Notes: generated by a model from the sequence alone, not told the origin. DNA of 64,000 nucleotides from Acetobacter estunensis (GCF_019083805.1 NZ_JAHRDV010000013.1:20441-84440); one strand, 5' to 3'. Positions 26,346 to 36,375 are shown, numbered from the stretch's first letter. A program made the numbers and translations.

Positions 26346-27236
26346 ATGACCCATTCATTCGAAAATGCTGCGAACTCCGGTACTTTCACGATTGGCCGCG
26401 ATCTTACCATTTATCGGCTCGGTTTCGGAGCGATGCGCATCACAGGCAAAGGGATATGGGGGCCGCCCACCGATCATGACGAAGTCATCCGTACGCTGCG
26501 ACGTCTTCCCGAACTCGGCATCAACTTCATCGACACGGCCGACGCATACGGGCCGGATGTCTCGGAATGGCTGATCAAGGAAGCCCTGCATCCCTATCCC
26601 AATGGGCTCATGATTGCCACGAAAGCTGGTCTGACCCGTTCGGGGCCAGACATCTGGAAGCCGGTCGGGCGGCCGGAATATCTACTTCAGCAGGTGCACA
26701 AGAGCCTGCGCAATCTCAGCGTCGAACAGATTGATCTGTGGCAATTGCACCGCATTGACCCCAAAGTCCCGGCGGATGAGCAGTTCGATGCAGTCAGATC
26801 CTTCATTGATCAGAAACTGATCCGTCATGCAGGATTGAGCGAGGTCTCCGTCGAAAACATCAAGGCCGCCTCGAAGTTCTTTGATGTGGCAACCGTCCAG
26901 AACCGCTACAATCTCGTCGATCGCACCAGCGAGGACGTGCTCGATTACTGCACTGAGCAGAACATCGGGTTTATCCCCTGGTTTCCGCTTGCCGCCGGCG
27001 ACCTCGCGAAGCCGGGCTCAATCCTGGACGCTATGGCAGGGAAATATGATGCTCATCCCAGCCAGATCGCGCTGGCATGGGTTCTGAAACGCAGCCCGGT
27101 GATGCTGCCAATCCCCGGGACCTCGAAGGTCGCCCATCTGGAGCAGAATGTCGCGGCCGCCAGCATCACCCTCTCCGACGATGATTTCGCGGCATTGGAT
27201 GCCGAAGGGCGGAAGACGTTTCAGTCAACGTCGTAG
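26346..27236 (+). CDS. Aldo/keto reductase
   Basis: A 296-residue NADPH-dependent aldo/keto reductase of the AKR fold. It has [36 protein letters not shown] (Asp and Tyr of the active site near residues 62-67), ATKAGL with the catalytic Lys, and LWQLHRIDP carrying the active-site His. The ending [20 protein letters not shown] binds the cofactor phosphate. Likely part of the same detoxification operon. Confidence 0.92.
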   Translation: MTHSFENAANSGTFTIGRDLTIYRLGFGAMRITGKGIWGPPTDHDEVIRTLRRLPELGINFIDTADAYGPDVSEWLIKEALHPYPNGLMIATKAGLTRSGPDIWKPVGRPEYLLQQVHKSLRNLSVEQIDLWQLHRIDPKVPADEQFDAVRSFIDQKLIRHAGLSEVSVENIKAASKFFDVATVQNRYNLVDRTSEDVLDYCTEQNIGFIPWFPLAAGDLAKPGSILDAMAGKYDAHPSQIALAWVLKRSPVMLPIPGTSKVAHLEQNVAAASITLSDDDFAALDAEGRKTFQSTS

Positions 27237-27333
27237 GGAAGCGCCACCGGATAATCACTGTCCCGAAAGGAACCGGGAGAGTGTCTGGACCACACCTGAC
27301 ATTTTCGCTTTCGATGCCAATAAGGCTGCTTCA

Positions 27334-27981
27334 ATGAAAATTTACGACTGGCCCACAGGGCCCTATCCAGCCCGTGTTCGTATTGCTCTGGCAGAAAAGA
27401 ATCTTCAGTCCGAGGTCGAATTCGTGCCGGTCAATTTGTGGAAAGGCGAACACAAGACATCTGCTTTCCTCGCCAAAAATTATTCCGGAACGTTGCCAGT
27501 TCTCGAACTGGACGATGGAATTTGCCTCGCTGAATGTACGGCGATCACGGTCTATCTTGATGCGCTCGCCGGAGAACCCACACTGACCGGTCGAACGCCG
27601 CTTGAGAAAGGCATGATCCAGATGATGACAAAACGCGCCGAGATCGAGATTCTGGACGCTATCAGCGTCTATTTTCATCATGCCACACCTGGCCTCGGTC
27701 CCGATGTGGAACTCTACCAGAACCGGGAGTGGGGACTTCGCCAGCGCGATAAGGCTCTGCGTGGGATGCATTACCTCGATGGCGTGCTGAGGAAACAGTC
27801 CTTCATAGCTGGTGAGACTTTCTCGATGGCGGATATTGCAGTCATCGGCGGTTTTATATTCGCCACAGCCGTAAAATTGCCGATCCCGCTGGAATACGAG
27901 GCGCTTTTAGCCTGGTTCGCGAGGGTGCAGGAGCGTCCGAGTGTCCGGGAGCAACTGGCCATTGTTCCGCCAAAGCACTGA
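27334..27981 (+). CDS. Glutathione S-transferase family protein
   Basis: A 215-residue GST with an N-terminal thioredoxin-like domain (MKIYDWPTGPYPARVRIALAEKNL, GTLPVLELDDGICLAECTAI) and an all-helical C-terminal domain (FIAGETFSMADIAVIGGFIF). The catalytic Tyr/Ser/Cys of the N-terminus is not obvious by eye. GSH-conjugation of electrophiles would fit the neighbours (reductases and efflux). The upstream open extension from 27148 overlaps the AKR gene and is rejected. Confidence 0.88.
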   Translation: MKIYDWPTGPYPARVRIALAEKNLQSEVEFVPVNLWKGEHKTSAFLAKNYSGTLPVLELDDGICLAECTAITVYLDALAGEPTLTGRTPLEKGMIQMMTKRAEIEILDAISVYFHHATPGLGPDVELYQNREWGLRQRDKALRGMHYLDGVLRKQSFIAGETFSMADIAVIGGFIFATAVKLPIPLEYEALLAWFARVQERPSVREQLAIVPPKH

Positions 27982-28107
27982 AGCGCCGATCAACCCCGAG
28001 CGGGTGGGCCGCGTTCACCCTTATGTCTGGCATTTGCCTTTTTGAGCAGGGCCGCTCTGCCCCGGACAGGATTTTATCCGGGACAGAAAGCAGCGTTCGC
28101 CTAATCT

Positions 28108-29478
28108 TCAGGCAACACGGATCAGCTTGCGGTTGATGAACTCCTCAATACCCAGGAAGGACAGTTCGCGGCCAAAGCCAGAGTTCTTGATCCCGCCAAA
28201 GGGCAGTTCGGGGGCTGCGGCCGTCGCGGTGTTGATGAACATCATACCGGTTTCGACCTGTTCCGCCACTTTTTCAGCCCGACCAAGATCACCCGAGAAC
28301 ACAGAACCGCCAAGGCCATAGGGTGAATCATTGGCCAGTTTGATAGCTTCCTGTTCTGATGCGACCTTGTGCACGACCGCGACGGGACCGAAAATCTCCT
28401 GATAGAAGATCGGATTGTCCTTTGACACATGGGTCAGGATCGTTGGCTCCATGAAGAAGCCCTTGCGGTCCATCCGCTTGCCTCCAGCCACCAGAGTTGC
28501 CCCTGCCTTAACGGCTTCGTCAGTCTGCGCAAGTGCGGTATCGAGTGCCTTTTTGCTGCTCATCGGGCCATGGGTGGTGCCCTCAGTCAGCGGGTCGCCG
28601 ATGCGGAACTGCGTGATCGCTTTCTTCAGCCCCGCGAGGAAGGCGTCGTAGACCTTTTCATGCACGATCATCCGCTTGGCCGCCGTGCAGACCTGCCCGT
28701 TATTGGCGAACCGGCCCCATGTCGCCCATTTGACCGCCAGTTCAAGGTCCGCATCATCCAGCACGATGAAGGCGTCGCTGCCACCCAGTTCCATCGTATC
28801 CTTCTTCAGCGCCGCACCCGCTTCGGCCGCGACCGTCTGGCCCGCACGTTCGCTGCCCGTCAGGGCGACGCCACGGATGCGGAAATCCTTGATCAGTTCA
28901 GCGGACTGGTCGTTATCAAGGAAGATGTTGGTATAGACGCCCACAGGCGCGCCCGCATCGTGGAACAGCTTTTCAAACGCCAGCGCGCATTGCGGCACGT
29001 TGGGCGCGTGCTTGGCGATGACCACGTTGCCCGCCATCAGGTTCGGCCCAGCCACGCGGGCGAGCTGGTAATAGGGGAAGTTCCAGGGCTCGATGCAGTA
29101 GATCACGCCCAGAGGCTGGTTGATGATCTTTGCATGGCCTTCCTTGACCTTCAGATGCGTAGGGGCAAGGAATTCTGCCGCGCCCTCGGCGTAGAAGGAC
29201 AGGATATCGGCGGTGATGTCGATTTCCTCCAGCGCATCAGGCAGCGCCTTGCCCATTTCGGTCGCGATCAGGCGCGCATGGGCCACACGGTCGCGGCGCA
29301 GCAGATCGGCGGCCTTTGACATGATGACCTTGCGCTCGGCGATATCGCGCTTTTTCCAGTCGGTCTTCCACACATGGTCCGCGCGGTCGACAATCGCCTT
29401 CATCTGCGCGGCGGTGTGAAGTTCGAACGTACGTTCCACGGTTTCCGTGGTCGGGTTGAGAGTCTGGTAAAAACTCAT
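28108..29478 (-). CDS. NAD(P)-dependent aldehyde dehydrogenase (succinate-semialdehyde dehydrogenase-like)
   Basis: A 456-residue aldehyde dehydrogenase, shorter than the usual 480-500 and of the length of Sad/GabD1-type succinic semialdehyde dehydrogenases. The active-site Glu lies in KDTMELGGSDAF and the catalytic Cys in NNGQVCTAAKR. NFPYYQLARVAGPNLMAGNVV and PFGGIKNSGFGREL are also diagnostic. The ATG at 29478 follows CAGGGAAACGGACC. It sits 17 bases after the stop of the old-yellow-enzyme gene on the same strand, so both belong to one operon under the HxlR regulator. Confidence 0.93.
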   Translation of the reverse strand: MSFYQTLNPTTETVERTFELHTAAQMKAIVDRADHVWKTDWKKRDIAERKVIMSKAADLLRRDRVAHARLIATEMGKALPDALEEIDITADILSFYAEGAAEFLAPTHLKVKEGHAKIINQPLGVIYCIEPWNFPYYQLARVAGPNLMAGNVVIAKHAPNVPQCALAFEKLFHDAGAPVGVYTNIFLDNDQSAELIKDFRIRGVALTGSERAGQTVAAEAGAALKKDTMELGGSDAFIVLDDADLELAVKWATWGRFANNGQVCTAAKRMIVHEKVYDAFLAGLKKAITQFRIGDPLTEGTTHGPMSSKKALDTALAQTDEAVKAGATLVAGGKRMDRKGFFMEPTILTHVSKDNPIFYQEIFGPVAVVHKVASEQEAIKLANDSPYGLGGSVFSGDLGRAEKVAEQVETGMMFINTATAAAPELPFGGIKNSGFGRELSFLGIEEFINRKLIRVA

Positions 29479-29494
29479 TGGTCCGTTTCCCTGT

Positions 29495-30619
29495 TTATTG
29501 ATTATGGAAAGGGTAGTCGGTGTAGCCATGCGCGCTGCCGCCATACATCGTCGCCGGATCCAGCGGATTGAGCGGCCAGTTATGTTCCAGCCGCACGGGC
29601 AAATCAGGATTGACGATGAACTTTCGGCCAAAGCCGATCATGTCCGCCCAGCCATGCGCCAGCACATGCTGCGCTTTGTGCAGGTCGTAACGGCCCGCGC
29701 ACAGGATGCAGCCGCCAAAGATATCGCGCACGCTCGCGCGGAAGGTGTCCGGCATTTCGGGCGCATTGTCCCAGTCGGCTTCGGCAAGCGAGACATAGGC
29801 GATGCCCGCGTCCGCCAGCACACGGACGGCGGCCGTGTAGGTTTCCGCCGGATTATCCTCCAGCAGGCCGAGATAGACGCGCTCTTCCGTGGTCGTACCA
29901 AACAGCGGCGAAAACCGCACGCCCATCCTGTCGGGCGTGACGACGGCGGAAACGGCCTCGACCACCTCACGCAGGAAGCGCAGGCGGTTGGACAGGCTGC
30001 CGCCATAGGCATCGGTGCGGAAATTAGCGCGTTCGGAGATAAACTGGTTGATCAGGTAGCCATTGGCCGCGTGTATCTCCACCCCATCGAACCCGGCGGA
30101 CAGTGCGTTACGCGCCGCCTGTGCGTATAGGTCTACCAGTTCATGGATTTCTGGAATGGACAGTGCGCGTGGCATATCGGGTGGCACCAGCTTTCCCGTA
30201 CCCTGTCCCATGGGGATAAATACGTTCACCCCTGTTGCCGCCACAGCGGACGGGGCGATCGGCGCCTCATGACCGAGCTGCAATGCCCGATGGGACACGC
30301 GGCCCACATGCCACAACTGCGCGAAGATGGGCCGCCGCTTTGCGTGCACCGCATCGGTGACAAGTTTCCAGCCCGCGATCTGTTCAGGTGAGTAGATGCC
30401 CGGCGTCCAGGCGTAGCCCTGTCCACGCGGTTCGATCTGCGTGCCTTCGGTGATCAGAAAACCCGCCTGCGTGCGCTGCGCGTAATACTCGGCCATCAGC
30501 GCGTTGGCGATGTCCCCGGGCTGGGTACTGCGGCAGCGTGTCAGTGGCGGCAGGAAGATTCGGTTTTCCAGCGACAGGTCGCCCAGCCGCACAGGTTCAA
30601 ATAAAGAAGACGAAGACAT
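29495..30619 (-). CDS. Old yellow enzyme family alkene reductase (NemA-like)
   Basis: A 374-residue FMN-dependent ene-reductase that reduces activated alkenes such as N-ethylmaleimide and enones. It has SSLFEPVRLGDLSLENRIFLPPLTRCRS, TEGTQIEPRGQGY, QLWHVGRVSH, the substrate-binding pair His/Asn in GVEIHAANGYLINQF and the phosphate-binding loop GFGRKFIVNPDL. The ATG at 30619 has AAGG eight bases upstream. Divergent from the HxlR regulator at 30735. Confidence 0.93.
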   Translation of the reverse strand: MSSSSLFEPVRLGDLSLENRIFLPPLTRCRSTQPGDIANALMAEYYAQRTQAGFLITEGTQIEPRGQGYAWTPGIYSPEQIAGWKLVTDAVHAKRRPIFAQLWHVGRVSHRALQLGHEAPIAPSAVAATGVNVFIPMGQGTGKLVPPDMPRALSIPEIHELVDLYAQAARNALSAGFDGVEIHAANGYLINQFISERANFRTDAYGGSLSNRLRFLREVVEAVSAVVTPDRMGVRFSPLFGTTTEERVYLGLLEDNPAETYTAAVRVLADAGIAYVSLAEADWDNAPEMPDTFRASVRDIFGGCILCAGRYDLHKAQHVLAHGWADMIGFGRKFIVNPDLPVRLEHNWPLNPLDPATMYGGSAHGYTDYPFHNQ

Positions 30620-30686
30620 GATCAACCTTGTTCACAAATGCAGGCCATCCGTCCGGCCTGCATGTAAACATTGACCCACCCTCTGG

Positions 30687-30704
30687 TGTGCGCAAGAACG
30701 CACA
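30687..30704. promoter_or_regulatory. Inverted repeat TGTGCG-N6-CGCACA, candidate HxlR operator
   Basis: Perfect six-base arms with a six-base spacer in the 115-base gap between the nemA-like gene and the HxlR gene, 31 bases before the latter's start. The position suits a regulator controlling both divergent promoters. Confidence 0.5.
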
Positions 30705-30734
30705 TAAACCGCCACTAGTGTCAGGAATGATACC

Positions 30735-31097
30735 ATGCCCCGCATCCGTCACACCACGCTGGCCTGCAGCCCCGGCTGCACGGTGGAAGCCACGCTCGAA
30801 CTGTTTGGGGGCAAGTGGAAGGCGCTGATCCTGTATCACCTGTTCGCGGACGGCGTGCTGCGGTTCGGCGAACTGCGCAAGCGTCTGCCTAATGTCACGC
30901 AGCGGATGCTGACCAATCAGCTTCGGGAATTGGAGGCAGATGGGTTGATTTCACGGACTGTTTTTCCCGAGGTTCCGCCGCATGTGGAATATGCTCTGAC
31001 CGATCTGGGAAAGACGTTGAAGCCGGTCATTCAAGCGCTCAAGACATGGGGCGATCAGTATGCGCATTCGGTCCAGCGGAACAAAGATGGTGATTGA
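30735..31097 (+). CDS. HxlR family (winged helix) transcriptional regulator
   Basis: A 120-residue HxlR/YodB-family regulator. The winged helix includes EATLELFGGKWKALILYHLFADGVLRFGELRKRLPNVTQRMLTNQLRELEADGLI, the family signature. Two cysteines (ACSPGC, residues about 11 and 15) near the N-terminus recall the redox/electrophile-sensing cysteine of YodB and HypR. The divergent ene-reductase and aldehyde dehydrogenase are plausible targets, as in quinone or aldehyde stress responses. Confidence 0.92.
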   Translation: MPRIRHTTLACSPGCTVEATLELFGGKWKALILYHLFADGVLRFGELRKRLPNVTQRMLTNQLRELEADGLISRTVFPEVPPHVEYALTDLGKTLKPVIQALKTWGDQYAHSVQRNKDGD

Positions 31098-31136
31098 GAT
31101 TAACCGCGAATAGTTGCGGAAATCAGATAGATGACG

Positions 31137-32051
31137 TCACAACTTTCTGTAATCGCGTGGACTGACGCCGGCTTCCCTGCGAAACACCTGCGCAAAATGG
31201 CTCGGGCTTTCGTAACCAATGGTCAGAGCGATCTCGATGATGGATTTGTCGCTCTGGCACAGAAGTTCCTTTGCCTGTTCGACACGCCGCCGTACAAACC
31301 AGCGTGACGGGCTTTGCCCCATGGTGTTGTGAAATGATCGGCTGAAATGAAACCGGCTCATCCCACACAGACCGGCCAGAAAATCCAAGTCGAATGATTC
31401 GGCGAGATGTACCTCCATATGATCAAGTGCTTTGCGGAGTTTCCACGCTGGTAGCTGTACAAGTCTGGGCGTGAGAGCAGAATGTGTCTCTGCATAATGA
31501 CGCAGAAGGTGGACGGTCAGACTCTCCAGAAGCCCGTTCACGAATAAAGAACTGGCCGAATGAATCGTCTGTATCTCAGCCGTCAAACCGGTCAGAACTC
31601 CGGATATAAACGCATCCTGAACACCAGAAATGTCACGCATGCGGAGCCGTGATGGATTAAGTCCAAGAGATCGGGCGGCCCGGTTCACCAAAGCAAGCCC
31701 CAGATAGAGATGCATGACTTCAAAGGAACGTTCCGGACGAGCCTGCCAGCGCATGAGATAAGGCGCATCGGTCTGTGTCAGGAAGAATGATCCTCTTCTG
31801 ACCTCAGTTTTCGTCCATTCACCTGTCAGTTCGCATTCCTCGATCTGAGCTTCTCCCGAGATGACCCAGACCAGCAAAGGCTCAGCAACGGCCGGGACCA
31901 GCACCTCATCTTCCTGTTGCTGTCGGCGGAATATCTGCGCCTCGGCCTCTTTCCATGCCTCCCCGTGACTTTGCCCGATTTTCCGACCCGGAATACGGCC
32001 TTCCAAGGCATAACTGGCGGCACGCAGCGAAGAACGATGCGAGGGAAGCAT
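31137..32051 (-). CDS. AraC family transcriptional regulator
   Basis: A 304-residue AraC-type regulator. An N-terminal cupin-like sensing domain (about residues 45-190) is followed by two helix-turn-helix motifs: HLAESFDLDFLAGLCGMSRFHFSRSFHNTMGQSPSRWFVRRR and KSIIEIALTIGYESPSHFAQVFRREAGVSPRDYRKL. It diverges from the SDR gene at 32205, the classic AraC regulator/SDR pair. Confidence 0.92.
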   Translation of the reverse strand: MLPSHRSSLRAASYALEGRIPGRKIGQSHGEAWKEAEAQIFRRQQQEDEVLVPAVAEPLLVWVISGEAQIEECELTGEWTKTEVRRGSFFLTQTDAPYLMRWQARPERSFEVMHLYLGLALVNRAARSLGLNPSRLRMRDISGVQDAFISGVLTGLTAEIQTIHSASSLFVNGLLESLTVHLLRHYAETHSALTPRLVQLPAWKLRKALDHMEVHLAESFDLDFLAGLCGMSRFHFSRSFHNTMGQSPSRWFVRRRVEQAKELLCQSDKSIIEIALTIGYESPSHFAQVFRREAGVSPRDYRKL

Positions 32052-32204
32052 CCAATTTACCTTTCAGGCTTGTCATGAGGTTATCTGATCACTTCACAAT
32101 AGCGCAAAATCACAATGGTTTTAGCAAGAGAGCGAGCGAAGCCAACTTCCGTAGTTGTTACATGTTTTTCCGAGCGTTTTTAGACGTAATACACGGAGAT
32201 GATC

Positions 32205-32951
32205 ATGAGTATCAAAGGCAAAGTGGCTCTTGTTACCGGAGCCTCCAGTGGAATTGGAGCTGCAACAGGACGCAAACTTGCGACAGAAGGCGTTGTTGTT
32301 GGTCTGGCGGCACGGCGCAAGGACCGTCTCGACGCACTAGTGACGGAAATCACCAAGGCAGGTGGAAAAGCTGTTGCCCTTCCAACCGACGTGACGGATC
32401 CAGCGTCATGCAAAGCCGCCGCAGATACCCTTATCACCCGGTTCGGCAGGATTGATATGCTGGTTAACAATGCGGGCCTGATGCCCTTGTCCAGCATTGA
32501 CAGCCTGAAAGTGGACGAGTGGAAGCAGATGGTGGACGTGAATATATCAGGTGTCCTTAATGCAACGGCGGCGGTTCTTCCACAGATGATCGCACAGCAT
32601 TCGGGCCATATCTTCAACATGTCCTCGATTGCGGGCCGGAAAGTCTTTACCGGTCTGGCCGTTTACTGCGCCACCAAGGCCGCTGTCACGGCGTTCTCGG
32701 ATGGGCTCAGGATGGAGGTCGGACCAAAGCACAATATTCGCGTGACCTGCATCCAGCCCGGTGCCGTGAAGTCGGAACTGTACGAGCAGATTACGGATGC
32801 CGCCTTCCGCAAACAGATGGATGATCTAGCGGCTTCCATGACATTTCTTGAAGGCGAAGACATTGCTGACAGTATCCTGTTTGCACTGAAAGCACCCTCT
32901 CGGATGAACGTTGCAGAACTGTTCGTTCTGCCCACTGAACAAGGATGGTGA
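32205..32951 (+). CDS. SDR family oxidoreductase
   Basis: A 248-residue [11 protein letters not shown] near residues 12-19, RRKDR after beta-2 (NADP preference), NNAGL and YCATK. The ending [15 protein letters not shown] matches the YdfG/clavulanate-type subgroup. The ATG at 32205 is preceded by GGAG seven bases upstream; an ATG at 32199 is in frame but poorly spaced. It is probably controlled by the divergent AraC protein. Confidence 0.9.
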   Translation: MSIKGKVALVTGASSGIGAATGRKLATEGVVVGLAARRKDRLDALVTEITKAGGKAVALPTDVTDPASCKAAADTLITRFGRIDMLVNNAGLMPLSSIDSLKVDEWKQMVDVNISGVLNATAAVLPQMIAQHSGHIFNMSSIAGRKVFTGLAVYCATKAAVTAFSDGLRMEVGPKHNIRVTCIQPGAVKSELYEQITDAAFRKQMDDLAASMTFLEGEDIADSILFALKAPSRMNVAELFVLPTEQGW

Positions 32952-33107
32952 ATAAGTCATTCCCGATGAGCAGACGTCTGCTTCTGATTATTCAAATCCA
33001 GAAGCCGACCGTCTCGTTTCCTACCACAACCGCCCGTCGGCTAAAAGGACACAGAGCCGACAGCCGACACTCGCCTCTTTTTGGCCATTCAATCCTTACA
33101 TAATTCC

Positions 33108-34046
33108 TTAGGCCGGAGGCGGAACAGGGCTAGGCTTGCACAACGCGTCTATATTGTCCTGAAAGCTTGTATTCAGGGCAATATCCCAAACGTCTGATGC
33201 AAATTCAGAGGTAGTCTGTTCGCTCAGACGCACGATACCGACTGCGCCTGGAGAAAAGCCCGATAGCCTGAGCATCTTAAGCCTTCCCGGTGGCGGCACG
33301 CGCAGCGGAAAAGACAGGATCGGCAGAATGGTTGCGACCTTTCCTTCCATAACTTCAGCGTGAATCAATTCCAGTGAATTCGTTTCCCGACGTATCGTTG
33401 GTTCAACTCCGGCAGTCCGAAATCCGACATCCACGAGTTGACGACAGCGCATTTCCTTAGTGAGAAGCGCAAGCGGCAATCTGGATGCGGCGTCCCAACT
33501 GATGTCTTCTCCTTCAGGCAATTCAAATGTGTGGGATGCCGCTAGCACCTGTTGTTCAGTATAGAGGGTGCGAACCTCGAAGGCTTTCGCCTGAGGACAC
33601 TGGTCGTAATACATAATTCCGATATCGAGTTCCTTGCTGACCAGCTTGTCGATGAGTGTTCTGTTAGGAAGAACATTTACCTCACTCGCAAAATCGCCAC
33701 ATCGCGCCTGCACGGCTTCCAGCAGGAGCGGGACAATATGCACAGCAGTCGGGATGACACCGATCTTTACGTGTCCGGCGATCGCCTGCCTCGTGACCGC
33801 GACCTCATTGCGCAGTTCGCTGATGCCTTTCAGTATATCATGTGCCCATTTAAGGACGCGCGCGCCTTCATTCGTGACGCCGAAGACCTTTTTCTTGCGG
33901 TCGATGATGACAACGCCCAACTCATCCTCAAGCTGACGAATGGCGCGCGATAAAGCGGGCTGCGACACGCCACATGCATTGGCTGCTTTCGAGAAGCTTT
34001 TATAGCGTTCAATTTCACGCAGATACTGTAGTTGCTTCAAGAACAT
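33108..34046 (-). CDS. LysR family transcriptional regulator
   Basis: A 312-residue LysR-type regulator of the CynR/CbbR class by appearance. The DNA-binding region is LKQLQYLREIERYKSFSKAANACGVSQPALSRAIRQLEDELG (residues 3-44). The effector domain follows, starting at VKIGVIPTAVHIVPLLLEAV. It lies 214 bases past the fdhD stop, on the same strand. Its location next to the formate-dehydrogenase and molybdopterin genes suggests it controls them, but this is inference. Confidence 0.9.
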   Translation of the reverse strand: MFLKQLQYLREIERYKSFSKAANACGVSQPALSRAIRQLEDELGVVIIDRKKKVFGVTNEGARVLKWAHDILKGISELRNEVAVTRQAIAGHVKIGVIPTAVHIVPLLLEAVQARCGDFASEVNVLPNRTLIDKLVSKELDIGIMYYDQCPQAKAFEVRTLYTEQQVLAASHTFELPEGEDISWDAASRLPLALLTKEMRCRQLVDVGFRTAGVEPTIRRETNSLELIHAEVMEGKVATILPILSFPLRVPPPGRLKMLRLSGFSPGAVGIVRLSEQTTSEFASDVWDIALNTSFQDNIDALCKPSPVPPPA

Positions 34047-34260
34047 ATCATGCTCCTCTCCAATGATGGATCGCGAGGTCCGGTGCCACTGGTGTCATCA
34101 CGTTTTCGGACACGACTACGTTCTCGACGATGCTTTGCAATGTACGCGTTCTGGCTTCGGTATGACGCGACAGGAGGGTGACGAGCATTCATCTTGCCGC
34201 GCCAGCACTTGGGGGCAACCACGCGCCAATCCGACACAACAGATTTCCCCATTGATGCTG

Positions 34261-35076
34261 TCATCGCCCTGTCAGGCGTGCCCCGCCACAGAAGACGAAC
34301 TGCCTGTCATGCCGTGCGATCGCGATTAGCGTCTGGTTCATCTTCTCCGCCAGCCGGAAAGCCCGATCTGTCGGCGCCGACACAGCAACCACGGTGGTCA
34401 TACCCGCACGCACTGTCTTGAGCGCCATTTCATACGAATAGCGGCTGGTCAGCAGACAGATTCCATCTTCCGAAAGTGTGTCGTTACGCATGCGGGCACC
34501 GATCAGCTTGTCGAGCGCATTGTGGCGGCCGATATCTTCCCGGATCAGAAGAATCTCACCCTCTCTGTTCGCCCAGGCGGCTCCGTGGACCATGCGTGTC
34601 GCAGCGTTCAGTTCCTGCCAGTGATCGAGATCATGAAGCGCACGATGGATCGCAGCCGCCGAAATCGTGGGATTGAGCGGAAAAGGTGTCTGACCGGTCA
34701 CATCCACAGACGGCACATCGTCACTGCCACAGATGCCGCAGCTCGAATGCCCAGTCTGGGCACGGGGCCTGCGCCGCAACAACTCCGAAAGGCAGTCACC
34801 CGAAATCGTGACATCAAGCATCGGACCATCCTCGCCATCCGACACCACGACCGATCGTATCTGTTCGGCCCTCTCGATAATACGTTCTGTTAGACAGTAG
34901 CCAAATGCGAAATCCGTCAGATGATCTGGCGTCAGCATCATCACGCCGTATGGAAAAATTCCGCTGAAAATGAGTTTGACCGGCACCTCATCGGCAATAT
35001 TCAGGTCGGCCTTTTCTGCAGAACGATCGAGGCTCGTCACTCTCCGTATATGAAACAAGGGAGTCACGAGTCCCAC
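34261..35076 (-). CDS. fdhD: Formate dehydrogenase accessory sulfurtransferase FdhD
   Basis: A 271-residue FdhD protein, which delivers sulfur to the molybdenum cofactor of formate dehydrogenases. The essential CxxC motif is SSCGICGSDD (Cys113 and Cys116). The TPDHLTDFAFGYCLTERII region and EDIGRHNALDKLIG, plus the C-terminal SAPTDRAFRLAEKMNQTLIAIAR, are diagnostic. It overlaps moaE by 13 bases. Its presence supports the FdhF/YdeP protein upstream being a bis-MGD enzyme. Confidence 0.95.
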   Translation of the reverse strand: MGLVTPLFHIRRVTSLDRSAEKADLNIADEVPVKLIFSGIFPYGVMMLTPDHLTDFAFGYCLTERIIERAEQIRSVVVSDGEDGPMLDVTISGDCLSELLRRRPRAQTGHSSCGICGSDDVPSVDVTGQTPFPLNPTISAAAIHRALHDLDHWQELNAATRMVHGAAWANREGEILLIREDIGRHNALDKLIGARMRNDTLSEDGICLLTSRYSYEMALKTVRAGMTTVVAVSAPTDRAFRLAEKMNQTLIAIARHDRQFVFCGGARLTGR

Positions 35077-35540
35077 TTCCCCGCGCCATCGGACGGACCC
35101 TGCTGACCTGTCCCGTCAACCGCCTGATGATACGCCACCCATTCAACCTGCCCATCGACATAATGCTCGCGTTTCCAGACCGGCACGCGGCGCTTGATCT
35201 CATCAATGATGTAACGACAAGCCTTGAAGACGGCATTACGATGGGGAGCGGCAACACCGATCCATACGGCGAGATCACCGACAAGCAGATAGCCGGTCCT
35301 GTGCATCGCGCAAGTTGCCGTAATGTTGAAATGCGCTTGCGCCTCGTCGAGAATGGTCGGTCCTTCAGATGTGGCCAAAGGGGCAAACGCCTCATACTCG
35401 ATAGCGGAAACGAGCCTTCCGTCGTTCGTCTGCCGCACCCATCCCTCGAAAGTGCAGAAGCCACCAGCTTCAGGCTTCAGAAGCGTTTCCCGAAGGGTGC
35501 CTATATCGACTGGCGTGTCAGCAATCAGGAAGTGGTTCAT
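35064..35540 (-). CDS. moaE: Molybdopterin synthase catalytic subunit MoaE
   Basis: A 158-residue MoaE, the catalytic subunit that adds dithiolene sulfurs to precursor Z using thiocarboxylated MoaD. GGFCTFEGWVRQTNDGR, LEYEAF-like IEYEAFAPLA, HRTGYLLVGDLAVWIGVAAPHRNAVF and VPVWKREHY with the catalytic Lys are present. The ATG at 35540 overlaps the moaD stop by ATGA. The C-terminus overlaps fdhD. Confidence 0.95.
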   Translation of the reverse strand: MNHFLIADTPVDIGTLRETLLKPEAGGFCTFEGWVRQTNDGRLVSAIEYEAFAPLATSEGPTILDEAQAHFNITATCAMHRTGYLLVGDLAVWIGVAAPHRNAVFKACRYIIDEIKRRVPVWKREHYVDGQVEWVAYHQAVDGTGQQGPSDGAGKWDS

Positions 35541-35779
35541 CCGCCGCTCACCGGTGGAATGAACACCACATGGTCGCTTTCTTTCAGGCTCTGGGGCCAG
35601 GGACAAAATGCCGCATTCACGGCCACACGCATCTGGCCAGCCGGAAGCGCAAAACCGTATGCCACGCGAAGCTCCTCATAAAGTGCCGCCGCCGTGGTGA
35701 CGGGCGTTTCTCTCGTTTCGGCGCGACGGCCAGCCTGCTCACCTAGCTGTGCGAAATATCCGATTTCTATTCTTGGCAT
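35537..35779 (-). CDS. moaD: Molybdopterin synthase sulfur carrier subunit MoaD
   Basis: An 80-residue ubiquitin-like carrier. The C-terminus ends in PPVSGG, and the terminal Gly-Gly is where the thiocarboxylate forms. The RVAVNAAF and SDHVVFIPPVSGG segments are typical. It overlaps both mobA (13 bases) and moaE (4 bases), so the genes are co-translated. Confidence 0.93.
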   Translation of the reverse strand: MPRIEIGYFAQLGEQAGRRAETRETPVTTAAALYEELRVAYGFALPAGQMRVAVNAAFCPWPQSLKESDHVVFIPPVSGG

Positions 35780-36375
35780 GTCTGTTCCTGACCACCCGCA
35801 AGCCTAATTTCAGCCTGCAGCCGTTCCTCGGGGGTATTGATATTGTCGAGTGCGCCGGGTGTGCATGCAGGCAAAAGCAACGTGTCGCCACTGATGAGCG
35901 CCTGACGCGGGGCGACCCTGCCTGACGCCACCTGACGAGATAACATCTCCAGAGCCGCAGGCTCCCATATGGTGCAGAAGGGTTCGGGCAGTCCGTCATG
36001 TTCACTTCGGAAGGCAACGGCCGTGCATCCATCTCGCCGGGCCTCAATCAGCGTATCAAGCGTTGCGTCGTCCAGAAACGGCAGATCACATGCCAGTGCC
36101 AGCCATGCAACATCAGGATATTCCTGATGAGCAGCGAGCAAACCCGCAGCGGGTCCGATTGCCTGTGACCTGTCAGCAATTCCCGGATACATGCTTCTTA
36201 CAACGTCAGTTTTCTGATCTTCCCGCAAGGACACGAAACAGCGGCTAACGCGAGGTACAAGCAGGCTGAACGCACGGTCGAGTTGTGGACGGCCCTCATA
36301 GGCAAGCGCCGCTTTGTCCTGTCCCATGCGACGGCTGACACCGCCTGCAAGGACCAGTCCGAAGAGGGGTCTCAT
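35767..36375 (-). CDS. mobA: Molybdenum cofactor guanylyltransferase MobA
   Basis: A 202-residue MobA that attaches GMP to Mo-molybdopterin, needed for bis-MGD enzymes. The GTP-binding [16 protein letters not shown] is at residues 9-24, [11 protein letters not shown] and [11 protein letters not shown] (Mg-binding Asp) follow. It starts with ATG overlapping the stop of the truncated moaC frame. Confidence 0.93.
   Translation of the reverse strand: MRPLFGLVLAGGVSRRMGQDKAALAYEGRPQLDRAFSLLVPRVSRCFVSLREDQKTDVVRSMYPGIADRSQAIGPAAGLLAAHQEYPDVAWLALACDLPFLDDATLDTLIEARRDGCTAVAFRSEHDGLPEPFCTIWEPAALEMLSRQVASGRVAPRQALISGDTLLLPACTPGALDNINTPEERLQAEIRLAGGQEQTCQE

Noticed and set aside
28429..29319. Plus-strand open frame of 296 codons
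   Set aside because: It is antisense to the aldehyde dehydrogenase gene and shows no recognisable domain.
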